64,000 nt of DNA from Salticus scenicus. Its lineage: Eukaryota > Arthropoda > Arachnida > Araneae > Salticidae. The DNA is taken from the NCBI GenBank assembly GCA_963930645.1, contig OZ005648.1, positions 103,702,167 through 103,766,166 on the forward strand, read 5' to 3'. A program made the translations under genes and the position numbers. Within the stretch, counting starts at the first letter, position 1; every line of letters starts with the position of its first letter. This document shows, piece by piece, positions 42,452-52,774 of the stretch. The notes below the pieces were generated by a model that saw only the letters and a program-made list of their open reading frames with translations, had not been told where the DNA came from and searched no databases.

Positions 42452-42564
42452 AAAGAGGATAAGCAACAACAACAACAACAATTAGAGGGGTTTAAAAAAA
42501 TATATCGCATTTAACGATCTGTTTTAACAGCATTTTACTAAATGCGACAAATTTTATCCCTTAA

Positions 42565-45500
42565 ATGCGGAGAGTTTTACAACTGATATATAAAGGTAAG
42601 TTTAAGTATTTTTTTCTTTTTTACCAGTTTCTTCGGTTTGTCTGTCTCTCTGCCTCACTGCCCATCTATATCTCTCTGTCTGTCCGTCTGTCGGTCTGTT
42701 TGTCTGACCGTCCGATCTTTAACTCCCGTAAATGTTTATGGAATTTCTTGAAACTGATACTAGTTATTCCAGTTCACTACCAGATGTTCTTTATTGAAAA
42801 TGGATTTAATATCTCTGCGGGTTTATGTACAGGGACACCAAAAGTATTCCAAAGCACTGTGTTCTATGAGAGGTATTTCTATAAGCCATATTTAATCCCT
42901 TAACTGTACACAAATCTTAATGAAATTGAATATGTTATTCAAGATCACTAACATATGTTTCCCTTATAAAATGGAATAAATACTACCACTGGTTTGTGCA
43001 CAGGAAACATTCGAAATTATCCAAAGCATTGCGTTCTATGAGAGGTATTTCTATAAACAAAATTTTATTATTTTTACTTTCCACAAAGCTTAATGAAATA
43101 GAAATATATTATTCATATGCACAAAAGAGTGTTTTCTATAGAATATAGTATGATCAGCATTAGATTTACAGTGCCACACAAAAATATTCAATTACTGCTA
43201 ATAAATTCAATTACTGTTAATAAATTAAGAGCTGCTAATAAAAATTTGCTAGAATTGCACTTTCGTTTCCATTAAGCATTTTTAACACTGTCTAACAATT
43301 TTGAAGTGTGGATATGCTTTCAATTTGCATATCTGTCTATTCGTCTGTCCCTCCGTCTATTTGTCTGTTCGCCTGTCCTTGCTGTAACTCCCGTAAATAT
43401 CTATGTAATTTCTTGAAACTGATATATGATATTTCAGTTCTGTATCGCATGTTCCCTATTAAAAATGGAGTTAATATCTCTTTCGGCTTGTGTACAGGGA
43501 CACCCAAACGTTTTCCAAAGCATTGTGTTCTATGAGAGTTTTTTCTATAAACCATTTTTAATACCTTTACTGTACACAAATTTTAATCAAATTGAAAAAT
43601 GTTATTCAATTCACTATCGGATATTTCATGTATAATTTAATGTAAATACCACTACTGGTTTGTGCACAGGGATATTCGAAAGTATACCAAAGTATTGCGT
43701 CCTATGAGAGGTATTTTAATAAAACAAAATTTAATAACTTTACTTTCCACAAAGCTTAATGAAATTGAAATATGTTATTCATATGCACAAAAGATTGCTT
43801 TCTATAGAATATAGTATGATTAGTGTTAGATTTACAGAGCCATACGAGCCACACAAAAATATTCAGTTACATTAAGAGTTATTAATAAAGATTTCCTGGA
43901 ATTGAACTTTCGTTTACATTAAGCGTTTTTAACACTTTATAATAATTTTTCAGTGTGACTATAATTTCAATTTGTTTATTGGTCTGTCTGTTTGTCAGCT
44001 GTCTGTCTGTCTTTCCGCGCTCTAACTCCGGCAAATATTTAAGGAATACCTTCAAACTAATATATGTTATTCAAGTTCACTATGGGATGTACCCTATTGA
44101 AAATGGAGTGCATACCTGTACTGATTTATATACAGAGCCACCGGAAAGTATTACAAACTATTGTTTCTATCAGAAGTATTTCTGTAAATCATATTTTAAT
44201 AAATTTACTGTAGATATATCTTAATGAAATTGAAATATGTTATTCAAGTTCATTATCAGATGTTTCCTATGTAAAATTGATTAAGTATTACCACTGGTTT
44301 AAGTACAGGGAGACTTGAAAGTATTGCATTGTACGAGAGGTATTTCTACAAATCAAATATTAATAACTTTATATTGCACAAAGCTTAATGAAATTGAAAT
44401 ATGTTATTCATATGCACGAAAGAATGGTTTCTATAGAATGCAATATGATTAGTATTAGTCTTAGAGAGCCACAAAAAAATATTATGTTACATTTAAGAGC
44501 TATTAATTAAAATGTGCTGTATATGCATTTTCTTTTACAATAAGCGTTTTTAAGACTTTCTAACAATTTTTAAGTGCGAATATGATTTAATTTGTTTAGC
44601 TTTCGGTCCGATTGTCTACCTTTCTATCTGTCTTTCTGTCTCCTGTGCCTACCGTACTTAAATATTTTCAGAATTTCTTTAAATTGATATATGTTATTCA
44701 AGTTCACTATGGAATATTTACTATTTAAAATGCCATTAATATGTCCTACACAGCGGGTTTGTGCACAGGGGCACACACAAAACTTCCAATGCATTGCGTT
44801 TTAGGACAGACATTTTTATAAATACCATTTAAATAACTTTCTACTGAAAAATTATAAAGAAATTGAAATATATTTTAATATTCTAAAATGATGTTTTGTA
44901 TAGAATATGATATGATCAACATTCAGATTTACAGAACTACGCTAAAATATTCAAATACATTAAGGGCAGCAGTTATAATCTAACGGCTGGATTTTTCTTT
45001 TGCATTAAGCCTTTTTAACGTTTTTCAACAATGCGTAAGAGTGGTTCTAAATTGAATTAGTCAATATGTATATTTTTCTGTGTTTCTGTCTGCGGTGTGA
45101 TAATGTAGGCAATAAATATTGAAATTTATACGATGCAACAGGTGCGTACAGTTGGAAAGTTCTAATAATCAAGGCGTACTGCATCATTTTTCATTCTTGT
45201 TATAACAGTTTCCAACAAGGATGAAAAATGTTAATGAGTTCAATTTGTGTCTCTGTCCGTGCTCTAACTCGTTTAAATATTTATGGAATTTCTTGAAATT
45301 GATATATCGTATTCAAGTTCACTATCGGATATTCCCTATTGAAAATGCAATGTGTATCTCTCCTGTTTGTGTACAGGTCACCCAAGAGTTTTGCAAAACA
45401 CTGTGTTCTATGAAAGATATTTCTATAAACCCTATTTTGATACGTTTTCTTTACACGAATCTTAATAAAATTTACATATATTATTTAAGTCCACTGTCGG

Positions 45501-45660
45501 ATGTTTTCCATTGAAAATGAAGTACATACCATAACTGGTTTGTATACAGGACACCCGAAAGTATTTAAAAGCATTGTGTTCTATGAGAGGTCTTTCTATG
45601 ATTATTTTTATTCCTTTTAATTTTAGAAAATTTAGCTTTGTTAAAATATAAGTGTTTCAT
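42565..45660 (-). repeat. Satellite array, minus orientation (633-664 bp higher-order unit)
   Basis: The reverse-orientation monomer signature TACAGGGACACC(C/A)(A)AA(A)(G/C) recurs at about 42829, 43002, 43493, 43667, 44132, 44308, 44766, 45375 and 45548. Monomers pair at 173-176 bp, and pairs repeat every 634-664 bp up to 44.8 kb. Each unit has a (GTCT)n tract (for example 42673-42710, 43980-44005, 44620-44640), a CTAACTCCCGTAAATAT block, a GAAAATGGAGTTAAT block, ATTGCGTTCTATGAGAGGTA, and a TCTATAGAATATAGTATGAT block. A foreign-looking segment at about 45098-45225 matches the left edge of the plus array at 48.49 kb. Frames of 60-112 codons here are repeat translations. Confidence 0.9.
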
Positions 45661-45742
45661 AGAATATATTTCATACTTGCCAAGATTTTTAGTTTTGAAG
45701 TCAGATTTCGCATACTTGTCAATCATCTCATTATGAAAACAT

Positions 45743-45946
45743 AGCTGCTAATATTTTAATTTATTCCGGAGTAATTTTAGCCCCGCCTTTATCCCGCACT
45801 ACTTTATTTATAGAAAAATCTTCTTCAATACATAACTTCGATAGTATAAGAAAAAATTACCTTTAAAAAGTTAGTGGTAAGAATTAGAGGGGGGGGGGGG
45901 GGGGCTAAAATGACTCCGGAATAAATTAAAATATTGGCAGCTATGT
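45743..45946. mobile_element. Foldback MITE (CATAGCTGCTAATATTTTAA), nested
   Basis: CATAGCTGCTAATATTTTAA mirrors TTAAAATATTGGCAGCTATG. Inside, AATTTTAGCCCCGCC pairs with a G-run of about 16 (45889-45904) where the sister copies have GGCGGGGC, so this position has expanded. Flanks TGAAAA and TGAACC match partly. The 84-codon minus frame here is repeat sequence. Confidence 0.85.
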
Positions 45947-46074
45947 GAACCTTACAATTTTTAGTACCTGCCTTTTTTTCACACCAGTAATTTTTTAGAG
46001 TAATTTTAGTCTTATTTAATCGTAACAACATTTGTAGAGAATAGCTCTTAAAAAAAAAAAAAAAAAAAAGAAAC

Positions 46075-46237
46075 CTCACGCCGAGCTTATGTTGAGCTCA
46101 CCGTACTTGAAGAATCCCGACTGTTGTTTGATCCTGCAACTCATCATCAGTCTTCTACACTTTCAGGTGGATGTAAGCGGTGGTCTCGATCACTGCAGGC
46201 ATTCTCTAAGCTCCCGTGATGATGATGATGATGACTC
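46075..46237 (+). mobile_element. Short retroelement-like fragment with (TGA)n tail
   Basis: An A-run, then about 145 bp of balanced composition (CCTCACGCCGAGC ... CTAAGCTCCCG), then TGATGATGATGATGATGA (46219-46236). CTCTTAAAAA before and CTCTAAAAAT after look like a target duplication within the host foldback element. A simple-repeat 3' tail and a duplication of variable length suggest a SINE or 5'-truncated LINE. I do not recognise the body. Confidence 0.5.
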
Positions 46238-46323
46238 TAAAAATATAGTGGTGTGAGAAAAGGGGCGTTTTTTCAGGGGGCGTTGACAATTGTACGGTTA
46301 TTAATGAGATTGTTGGCAAGCAT

Positions 46324-46660
46324 GGATTTTATACCAGTATTTTTAAAAAGAAGAATGAGCTATTATTTTTCGACATTTAACTAAATAAAGTGAAAATTGT
46401 TTCAGGAAATTTCCTGTATGAAGTCACCTGCCAAAATCAGCAGACTTGGCAAGTATGAATTTAAATGCATTTTTCATTTGTAAAGAAATTAGTTTTACCA
46501 AAGCGTTCAATTTCATTTTATATTAATATGAGAACTATTAATTAAAGTTATTTTATATACACAACACATAATAGTATTAAATATTTTAAACTTTATTAAC
46601 AAAAATAAAACTTTATTAATATATAGGTAAGATAAAAAGTAACGGTATCGTAAAATAGAT
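46324..46660. other. Unassigned spacer
   Basis: A+T-rich, with GTCTGCTGATTTTGGCAGG-type similarity (inverted) between about 45670-45710 and 46430-46460 (GAAGTCA...GACTTGGCAAGTATG), suggesting an older foldback around the previous element. Confidence 0.35.
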
Positions 46661-46664
46661 ATTT

Positions 46665-47165
46665 TTGTGATAAAATGCTATCTACTTTTTTTTGGGTAAT
46701 ACGAAAGAAAGTAATTATTAAATAAATTTTATTTTCTGAAATTGTTTGGTTTCTTTTACTTATTTCTATTAAAAGTATGGTTCAAAAAAGAAATTGCGAA
46801 GGTAGCATTAAAAATAATTATAAATATAATCAAAACTCTTAGTAAAAATTTATTTCTTGAAACACAGTTAATTCTTTTAGAAACAAGAAATTAAAAATTT
46901 CCCTCTAGAACTGAAAAAAAAAAAAAATAAATAAATAAAATAAAATAATTAACTTCTAATCTCTTTGTAAAATACGTTTATTCATTTTGATTCTTAACGC
47001 AAATTAAATTCCTGATTTGTTACTTTATTTTTTAAAGTAGAGTTCCTTGAACCAAAATGAAAATTCGAAAACTTCATTATAATAAACATGCTTTAACATA
47101 TCTCTTTAATTATTGTGTAAATCGTTATCTTATGAACTTAAATTTTTATGTAAGGAATTTCATAT
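46665..47165 (+). repeat. Dispersed repeat F, copy 3
   Basis: ATATAATCAAAACTCTTAG, CAGTTAATTCTTTTAGAAACA, TCTAGAACTGAAAAAAA, TGTAAAATACGTTTATTCATT and CCTGATTTGTTACTTTATTTT match the other three copies in order. The (AAAT)n patch at 46924-46945 is an internal expansion. Confidence 0.75.
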
Positions 47166-47334
47166 ATTTATGAATAGAAAATCATAAAATATCATATAGT
47201 AATTGAAAGCAATTTTACGCTACAAAAAATTATTTTTGTTATAAACGTATGGAAATTTTTTGAACATTTTGAAGTATATTTCGTTCAAGATTATTTTTAA
47301 GTAAAATAAATAACAAAATATGTTCAGAGTTGCC

Positions 47335-47495
47335 AACTTTTATGCTTTTTAGCTACCGGTAAAATGTATTAGAAATTCTTATTTTATTTTATCAGTCATA
47401 AGTGTTAAATATATATATATATAATATTCCTATTAAAATGTTCCGGCAGTCAAAAACCTAAAAAATTAGCAACTGTGTTGCAAAGTTGCCAATAA
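47335..47495. repeat. Foldback repeat (AGTTGCCAACTTTTATGC ends)
   Basis: AGTTGCCAACTTTTATGCTTTT, TAGCTACCGGTAAAA and CCGGCAGTCAAAAACCTAAA-AATTAGCAACT are inverted ends; (TA)n in the centre. Relatives at 34115 and 55085. Confidence 0.7.
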
Positions 47496-47564
47496 AAAAC
47501 ATATACATCTCTAATTGTTTTAGCAAAAGTGAAAATAAATGCATATTAATTGTGTATAGCAGAG

Positions 47565-47690
47565 TTGCCAACATTTTAATTTATTCCGGAGTATTTTCAG
47601 CCCCGCCTTATATTTCATACCACTTTTACTTTAAAAGTAATTTTTTACTTATTGTATCGTAGTTATATATTGGAGAAAATTGTAACACTG
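47565..47690 (+). mobile_element. Truncated foldback MITE (left part)
   Basis: AGAGTTGCCAACATTTTAAT, ATTCCGGAGTATTTTCAGCC and CCACTTTTACTTTAAAAGTA match the left two-thirds of the CATAGCTGCC group; after TATATTGGAGAAAATTG the right part is missing. Confidence 0.75.
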
Positions 47691-47761
47691 CAAACAATAC
47701 CTTTGGACACATCATTTAAAGACTTAAAGAACATGCAGTCGTGGAAGGGGAATACATACTA

Positions 47762-47773
47762 CAGAGTTGCCAA

Positions 47774-47810
<37 letters not shown>

Positions 47811-47975
47811 CCAGAGCAATTTTAGTCTCGCCTTTGTTTCATGCAACTTTTATTTTAAGAGGTTTTTTCCCCCAAAATAGTTATATGTTGGAAAAATTAT
47901 TTTATAAATAAAGTGGGGTGAAATAAAGGAAGGGTTAAAATGCTCCTGAATAAATTAAAATTTTGGCATATGCCT
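47762..47975. mobile_element. Foldback MITE with poly(T) expansion
   Basis: AGAGTTGCCAACA followed by a T-run (about 47779-47810) replaces the usual TTTTAATTTATTCCGGAG. AGTCTCGCCTTTGTTTC and AGTGGGGTGAAATAAAGGAA and AATTAAAATTTTGGCATATG complete the element. Confidence 0.75.
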
Positions 47976-48484
47976 ACTATACATACTAAGAAAATTCTAT
48001 TTAACATTTTACACCTTCCACATTTAAAAGTGACAGGGAAAAATTACATTCAATTAGTTCAGAAAGTTTTCATTAAATTATTTTTATGGAAAGTTTAACT
48101 GTAGTAAAACTGTTAAAAGCATTATAAAATACATTTTAATGTATTTTGCATTTTTCTTCTTTTTTTAAATAATTGTACCCAAGTCATCAGCTATAGTTTA
48201 TATAAATATATATCTGCTAACTAGTCCGATTTTTGTATAACAGCATTTCGTTATAAAATTTCTATAGCTTTTGTAACAGTTTTCGGTGATTAAATGTGGT
48301 TGAATTCTTTTTAAAAAAAATACTGGTATACAAAAATTCGAACAATTGACAGCTATGTAAATAAAATATGCAAATATTTTATTTTTCAGGAGTACTTTTC
48401 GTAACCGAGCTTTTTTCATGCAACTTTATTTACGATACAATTTTCCACATTGTATATTTACGATGAAATTAGAAAAAAAAAAAA
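47976..48484. other. Spacer with half a foldback element
   Basis: CAGCTATGTAAAT...CAGGAGTACTTTTCGTAACCGAGC (48352-48412) is the left half of a decayed CATAGCTGCC-type element. The 73-codon minus frame over it is not coding. An A-run ends the segment. Confidence 0.5.
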
Positions 48485-51400
48485 AAAAACGAGAAAGAAA
48501 AATCATGCAGTACGCATTGATTAGTAACACATTCCAACTGAAAGTAATTGTTGTATCGAATAACTTTTAATATTCTTTCCCTACGTTATCACACAACAGA
48601 CAGAAGGACTGAAAAATATACAGATAGACTAATTGATTTTAAAATTACTCTTAGGCATTGTGGAAAGAGTTAAAAAGGCTTAACGCAAAATAAAATGCAG
48701 CCATTAGATTATAATTACAGCTTTTGATCTCTCTGAATATTTTAGTGTAGACCTATAAATCAGAAAGTTAATCATATCATATTCTATACAAAACATTATT
48801 TTAGAATATAAAAAATACATTTTTAATATTTTTATGATTTTTTTAGTAGAAAGACTTTTAAATATAACTTTCAAAAAATGCTGTCCTGAAACGTAATGCA
48901 TTGGCTTTCATTTATTTATTTCTTTGTTGTTGTTGTTGTCCCTGTAAACAAACTAGTTGTATAAGACCCATTAATGTCTTTTTAAATGGGGAACATTCTA
49001 TACGGGAAATATTTATAAAAATAACACTCATAGAACACAATGCTTTCGAATGCTTTTGGGTGGCCCTCTACACAAACAAGAAGAGATATTCACTCCATTT
49101 TCAATACGGAACACCCGATAGTGAACTTCAATAAAATATATCAGTTTCGAGAAATTCCATAAATATTTACAGGAATTAGAGCTCGGACAGACAGGCAGTC
49201 AGATAGACAGACATGCAGATATACAAAACCAAAATCATATTCACACTTAAAAAATGCTAGAAAGTGTTAAAAACGCTTAAAGTAAACGAAAGTACAATTC
49301 TAGCAATTTTTCATTAATACCTCTTAATATAACTGGATATTTTTGTGCCACCCTGTAAATATAATGCTAATCCTGCTATATTCTATGCAAAGCATTCTTT
49401 TGTGCATATAAATAACATATTTCAATTTCCCAAAACTTCGTGGAAAGTAAAGTTATTAAAATTTGATTTATAGAAATATCTCTCATAGAACGCAATGCTT
49501 TGGAATACTTTTGAGTGTCCCTGTGTATAACCCGATGGTGGTATTTCCTCCATTTTATACAGGAAACATCCAATAGTGAACTTGAGCAACATATTTCAAT
49601 TTCATTAAGATATGTCTACAGTAAAGTTGTGAAAATATGGTTTATAGAAACACCTCTCATAGAACGCAATGCTTTGAAGTACTTTCGGGTGTCCCTGTAC
49701 ACAAACCAGTAGAGGTATAAACTCCATTTTCAATAGGGAACGTTCGATAGTGAACTTGAATAACATATATCAGTTTCAAGAAATTCCATAAATATTTACA
49801 TAAGTTAGAGCTCGGACGGGCAGACATTCAGTCAGACAGACGGACAGGCAGATAGAGAAAACTGAAATCATATTCACACTTAAATAATGTTAGAAAGTGT
49901 TAAAAACGCTTAACGTAAACGAAAATACAATTCTAGCAATTTTTTATTAATAGCTCTTAATATAACTGAATATTTTTGTGCCACCCTATAAATCTAATGC
50001 TAATCCTGCTATATTCTATGCAAATCATTCTTTTGTGCATATAAATAACATATTTCAATTTCCTGAAACTTCGTGGAAAGCAAAGTTATTAAAATTTGAT
50101 TTATAGAAATATCTCTCATAGAACGCAGTGCTTTGGAATACTTTTGAGTGTCCCTGTGCATAACCCGATGGTGGTATTTCCTCCATTTTATACAGGAAAC
50201 ATCCAGTAGTGAACTTGAACAACATATTTCAATTTCATTAAGATATCTCTACAGTAAAGTTATGAAAATATGGTTTATAGAAATACCTCTCGTAGAACAC
50301 AATGCTTTGAAATACTTTCGGGTGTCCCTGTACATAAACCAGTAGAGGTATAAACTCCATTTTCAATAAGGAACGTCCGATAGCGAACTTGAATAACATA
50401 TTTCAATTTCATTAAGATATGTCTGCACTAAAGGTATGAAAATATGGTTTATAGAAATACTTCTCATAGAATAATGCTTTGAAATACTTTCGGGTGTCCC
50501 TGTACACAAACCAGTTGAGGTATAAACTCCATTTTCAATAGGGAACGTCCGATAGTGAACTTGAAAAACATATTTCAATTTCATTAAGATATGTCTACAG
50601 TAAAGGTATGAAAATATGGTTTACAGAAATACCTCCCATAGAACATAATGCTTTGAAATAGTTTCGGGTGTCCCTGTACACAAACCAGTAGAGGTATAAA
50701 CTCCATTTTCAATAGGGAACGTCCGATAGTGAACTTGAAAAACATATTTCAATTTCATTAAGGTACTACATATTTCAATTTCATTAAGATATGTCATCAG
50801 TAAAGGTATGAAAACATGGTTTATAGAAATACCTCCCATAGAACATAATGCTTTGAAATACTTTCGGGTGTCCCTGTCTACAGTAAAGGTATGAAAATAT
50901 GGTTTACAGAAATACCTCCCATAGAACATAATGCTTTGAAATACTTTCGGGTGTCCCTGTATACAAACCAGTAGAGGTATAAACTCCATTTTCAATAGGG
51001 AACGTCCGATAGTGAACTTGAATAACATATTTCAATTTCATTAAGATATGTCTGCAGTAAAGGTATGAAAATATGGTTTATAGAAATACCTCCCATAGAA
51101 CATAATGCTTTGAAATACTTTCGGGTGTCCCTGTACACAAACCAGTAGAGGTATAAACTCCATTTTCAATAGGGAACGTCCGATAGTGAACTTGAATAAC
51201 GTATTTCAATTTCATTAAGATATGTCTGCAGTAAAGGTATGAAAATATGGTTTATAGAAATACCTCCCATAGAACATAATGCTTTGAAATACTTCCGGGT
51301 GTCCCTGTACACAAATCAATAGAGGTATAAACTCCATTTTCAATAGGGAACGTCCGATAGTGAACTTGAATAACATATATCAGTTTCAAGAAATTCCATA

Positions 51401-51490
51401 AATATTTACGGGAGTTAGAGTGCGGACAGACAGACAGACAGACAGACAAACCGAAGTCATAAACACTTTTCAACCTTGTTGGAAAGTGTT
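48485..51490 (+). repeat. Satellite array, plus orientation (174 bp monomer, 633 bp unit)
   Basis: GGGTGTCCCTGTACACAAACC-type monomers occur at about 48939, 49060, 49515, 49690, 50149, 50323, 50495, 50669, 50869, 50952, 51126 and 51300. Spacing within pairs and in the right half is 172-174 bp; two pairs (49.51/49.69 and 50.15/50.32 kb) are exactly 633 bp apart. The right half (50.3-51.3 kb) is a homogenised monomer run with one partial monomer (83 bp step at about 50.87-50.95 kb). (CAGA)n tracts close units at 49188, 49828 and 51428. The left edge (48.49-48.72 kb) matches the reverse complement of 44.98-45.21 kb. A recurring translation, GLCTGTPESISKHY, on the minus strand is a property of the repeat. 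Confidence 0.9.
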
Positions 51491-51650
51491 AAAAATACCC
51501 CTCAAGAAAAGTGGTGTGAAAAAGGGCGGATACTAACAACACTCCTCGATAAAGTAAAATATTGGCATATTTGTGTAAATATGAAAATGATTAATTAAAA
51601 TTCTTTTACATAAGCAACACATACCAGAAATAATTATTTCAACATTTATT

Positions 51651-51655
<5 letters not shown>
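51491..51655. mobile_element. Right half of a foldback MITE, then spacer
   Basis: CAAGAAAAGTGGTGTGAAAAAGGGCGGATAC...CTCCTCGATAAAGTAAAATATTGGCA (51503-51561) is the right half of a GGCGGGGC-core element joined directly to the array edge. Confidence 0.6.
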
Positions 51656-51692
<37 letters not shown>

Positions 51693-51740
51693 TGTATATA
51701 TAACGAAAAAGAATATATATATATTCTTTTTCGTTATATG
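51656..51740. other. (TA)n tract and perfect 40 bp palindrome
   Basis: After a (TA)n run (about 51656-51688), TATAACGAAAAAGAATATAT (51699-51718) is followed immediately by its exact reverse complement (51719-51738). Confidence 0.9.
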
Positions 51741-51789
51741 TAAGATGAAATTTAACAATATTAAAACATGGAAATTTCTAAAACAAAAT

Positions 51790-52260
51790 AATGCTTATTT
51801 TTAAAGTAATTTAAAACTAAGTAAATGCTCAATAAATTTCTTTAAAATATTTTGATTTATTTTTCTTAGTTCTAATCAAAAAATATTTTAAAAGAATGAA
51901 ATAAAAGAAACATAGAAATATAGAAATATAGAAATAGAATAAATAGAATAAAAGAAACATAGAAACATAGAAGCATAATCAAAACTCCTAGACGAAATTA
52001 AATTTTTGAATTCCTGTTAATTATTTTAGTAACAGCAAATAAAATATTTGTCTTCAGAACTGGAAAGAAGATATTTAATTAACTCAAATCTATTTGTAAA
52101 TACGTTTGTTCATTTTGTTTCTTAATGTAAATTAAACTCTTGATTTGTTATTTTATTTATTTTTTTTAGATGTAATTCCATGAACGAATGGGAAAATTCA
52201 AAAGTTCATAATAATAAATTGATTTAACCAAATCGCTTGTATTATTGTAAAATTTGTAGT
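51790..52260 (+). repeat. Dispersed repeat F, copy 4
   Basis: ATTTAAAACTAAGTAAATGC, GCATAATCAAAACTCCTAG, GTTAATTATTTTAGTAACAGC, GTCTTCAGAACTGG and CTTGATTTGTTATTTTATTTA match copies 1-3. It contains a local expansion of AGAAACATAGAAATATAGAAA-type units (51905-51975). About 5.1 kb after copy 3, the same spacing as copies 1 and 2. Confidence 0.75.
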
Positions 52261-52469
52261 TTTATAAAAATTTATTTTTATTAAAGGGATTTGATATTTT
52301 AAGGAACGAAAGAAACGCAAAAGGCATACGATAAATAAAACCAACTAGGTTTCATAAATAAGTTTTTAAATAAAAAGAATGTAAATTATTGATTGTTTTC
52401 AATAATTACTATTAAGATCACTTTTTATGTTATAGAAACAAACAAACATTTATAGCACGATTAGTATTT

Positions 52470-52700
52470 TGGACTAACCGGCTTTGCCTGATTCGCTAGT
52501 CATTATATTTAAAGGAATTTTTCAAAAGCATTAATCACTATATTTTAAATCAAGACTAGAAACTATTTCACTGAAATCATTTAAAACCTCGCTTTAGGTC
52601 CCAGCTGCCTTCTACAGCATCTTCCTTGCCTATGCTGTTTGGATTCTGGGTCCTCACTGCTTGTATTTGTGCTTTAACCAGATATTTCAATTACAGTCGC
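52470..52700 (-). repeat. Decayed element terminus (relative of 9111 and 33776)
   Basis: GGACTAACCGGCTTTGCCTG then ATTCGCTAGTCATTATATTT parallels CTAGCAGGCTACGCCCGCTT-CGCTGGTCACTATTT. Downstream, AGGTCCCAGCTGCCTTCTACAGC and GGGTCCTCACTGC parallel the GGTCCTTACTGCCTTCAGCAGC block at 9257. The similarity extends over about 200 bp in the same order. Confidence 0.6.
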
Positions 52701-52739
52701 TAACTAAACGATAAGTAGCGCTTCTGTTATTCATAAATT

Positions 52740-52741
52740 AC

Positions 52742-52774
<33 letters not shown>

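Larger units (their letters stand above)
41042..42491 (+). mobile_element. Non-LTR retrotransposon copy with 12 bp target duplication
   Basis: The element body (41054-42479) is flanked by AATTAGAGGGGT at 41042-41053 and 42480-42491. It ends in a (CAA)n tail (about 42463-42479), as many arthropod jockey/I-like elements do. Only the end of the polymerase ORF remains: about 25 residues of C-terminal RT-adjacent sequence, linker, RNase H and a Cys/His motif. The first 150 bp are not in frame with it (in-frame stop at 41205-41207), so the copy is either an internally deleted element keeping its 5' leader or a 5'-truncated one with unrelated leader sequence. The duplication shows it inserted in this form or was deleted afterwards without loss of its ends. 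Confidence 0.9.
45711..46323. mobile_element. Foldback MITE carrying two nested insertions
   Basis: Left CATACTTGTCAATCATCTCA and right TGAGATTGTTGGCAAGCATG are inverted ends of the type at 18194-18405. TACAATTTTTAGTACCTGCC, TTTAGAGTAATTTTAGTC and GGGGCGTTGACAATTGTACGG belong to the same element. It is interrupted by a foldback element (45743-45946) and by a retroelement-like fragment (about 46075-46237). Confidence 0.8.

Noticed and set aside
50621..51028. 135-codon minus frame with repeated GLCTGTPE
   Set aside because: It is the 174 bp satellite monomer (divisible by three) read through; homologous monomers in the opposite array and elsewhere carry stops and shifts at many positions.
48485..51490. 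CRISPR-like regular repeats
   Set aside because: The 174 bp units are contiguous satellite monomers without unique spacers, and the window is eukaryotic.
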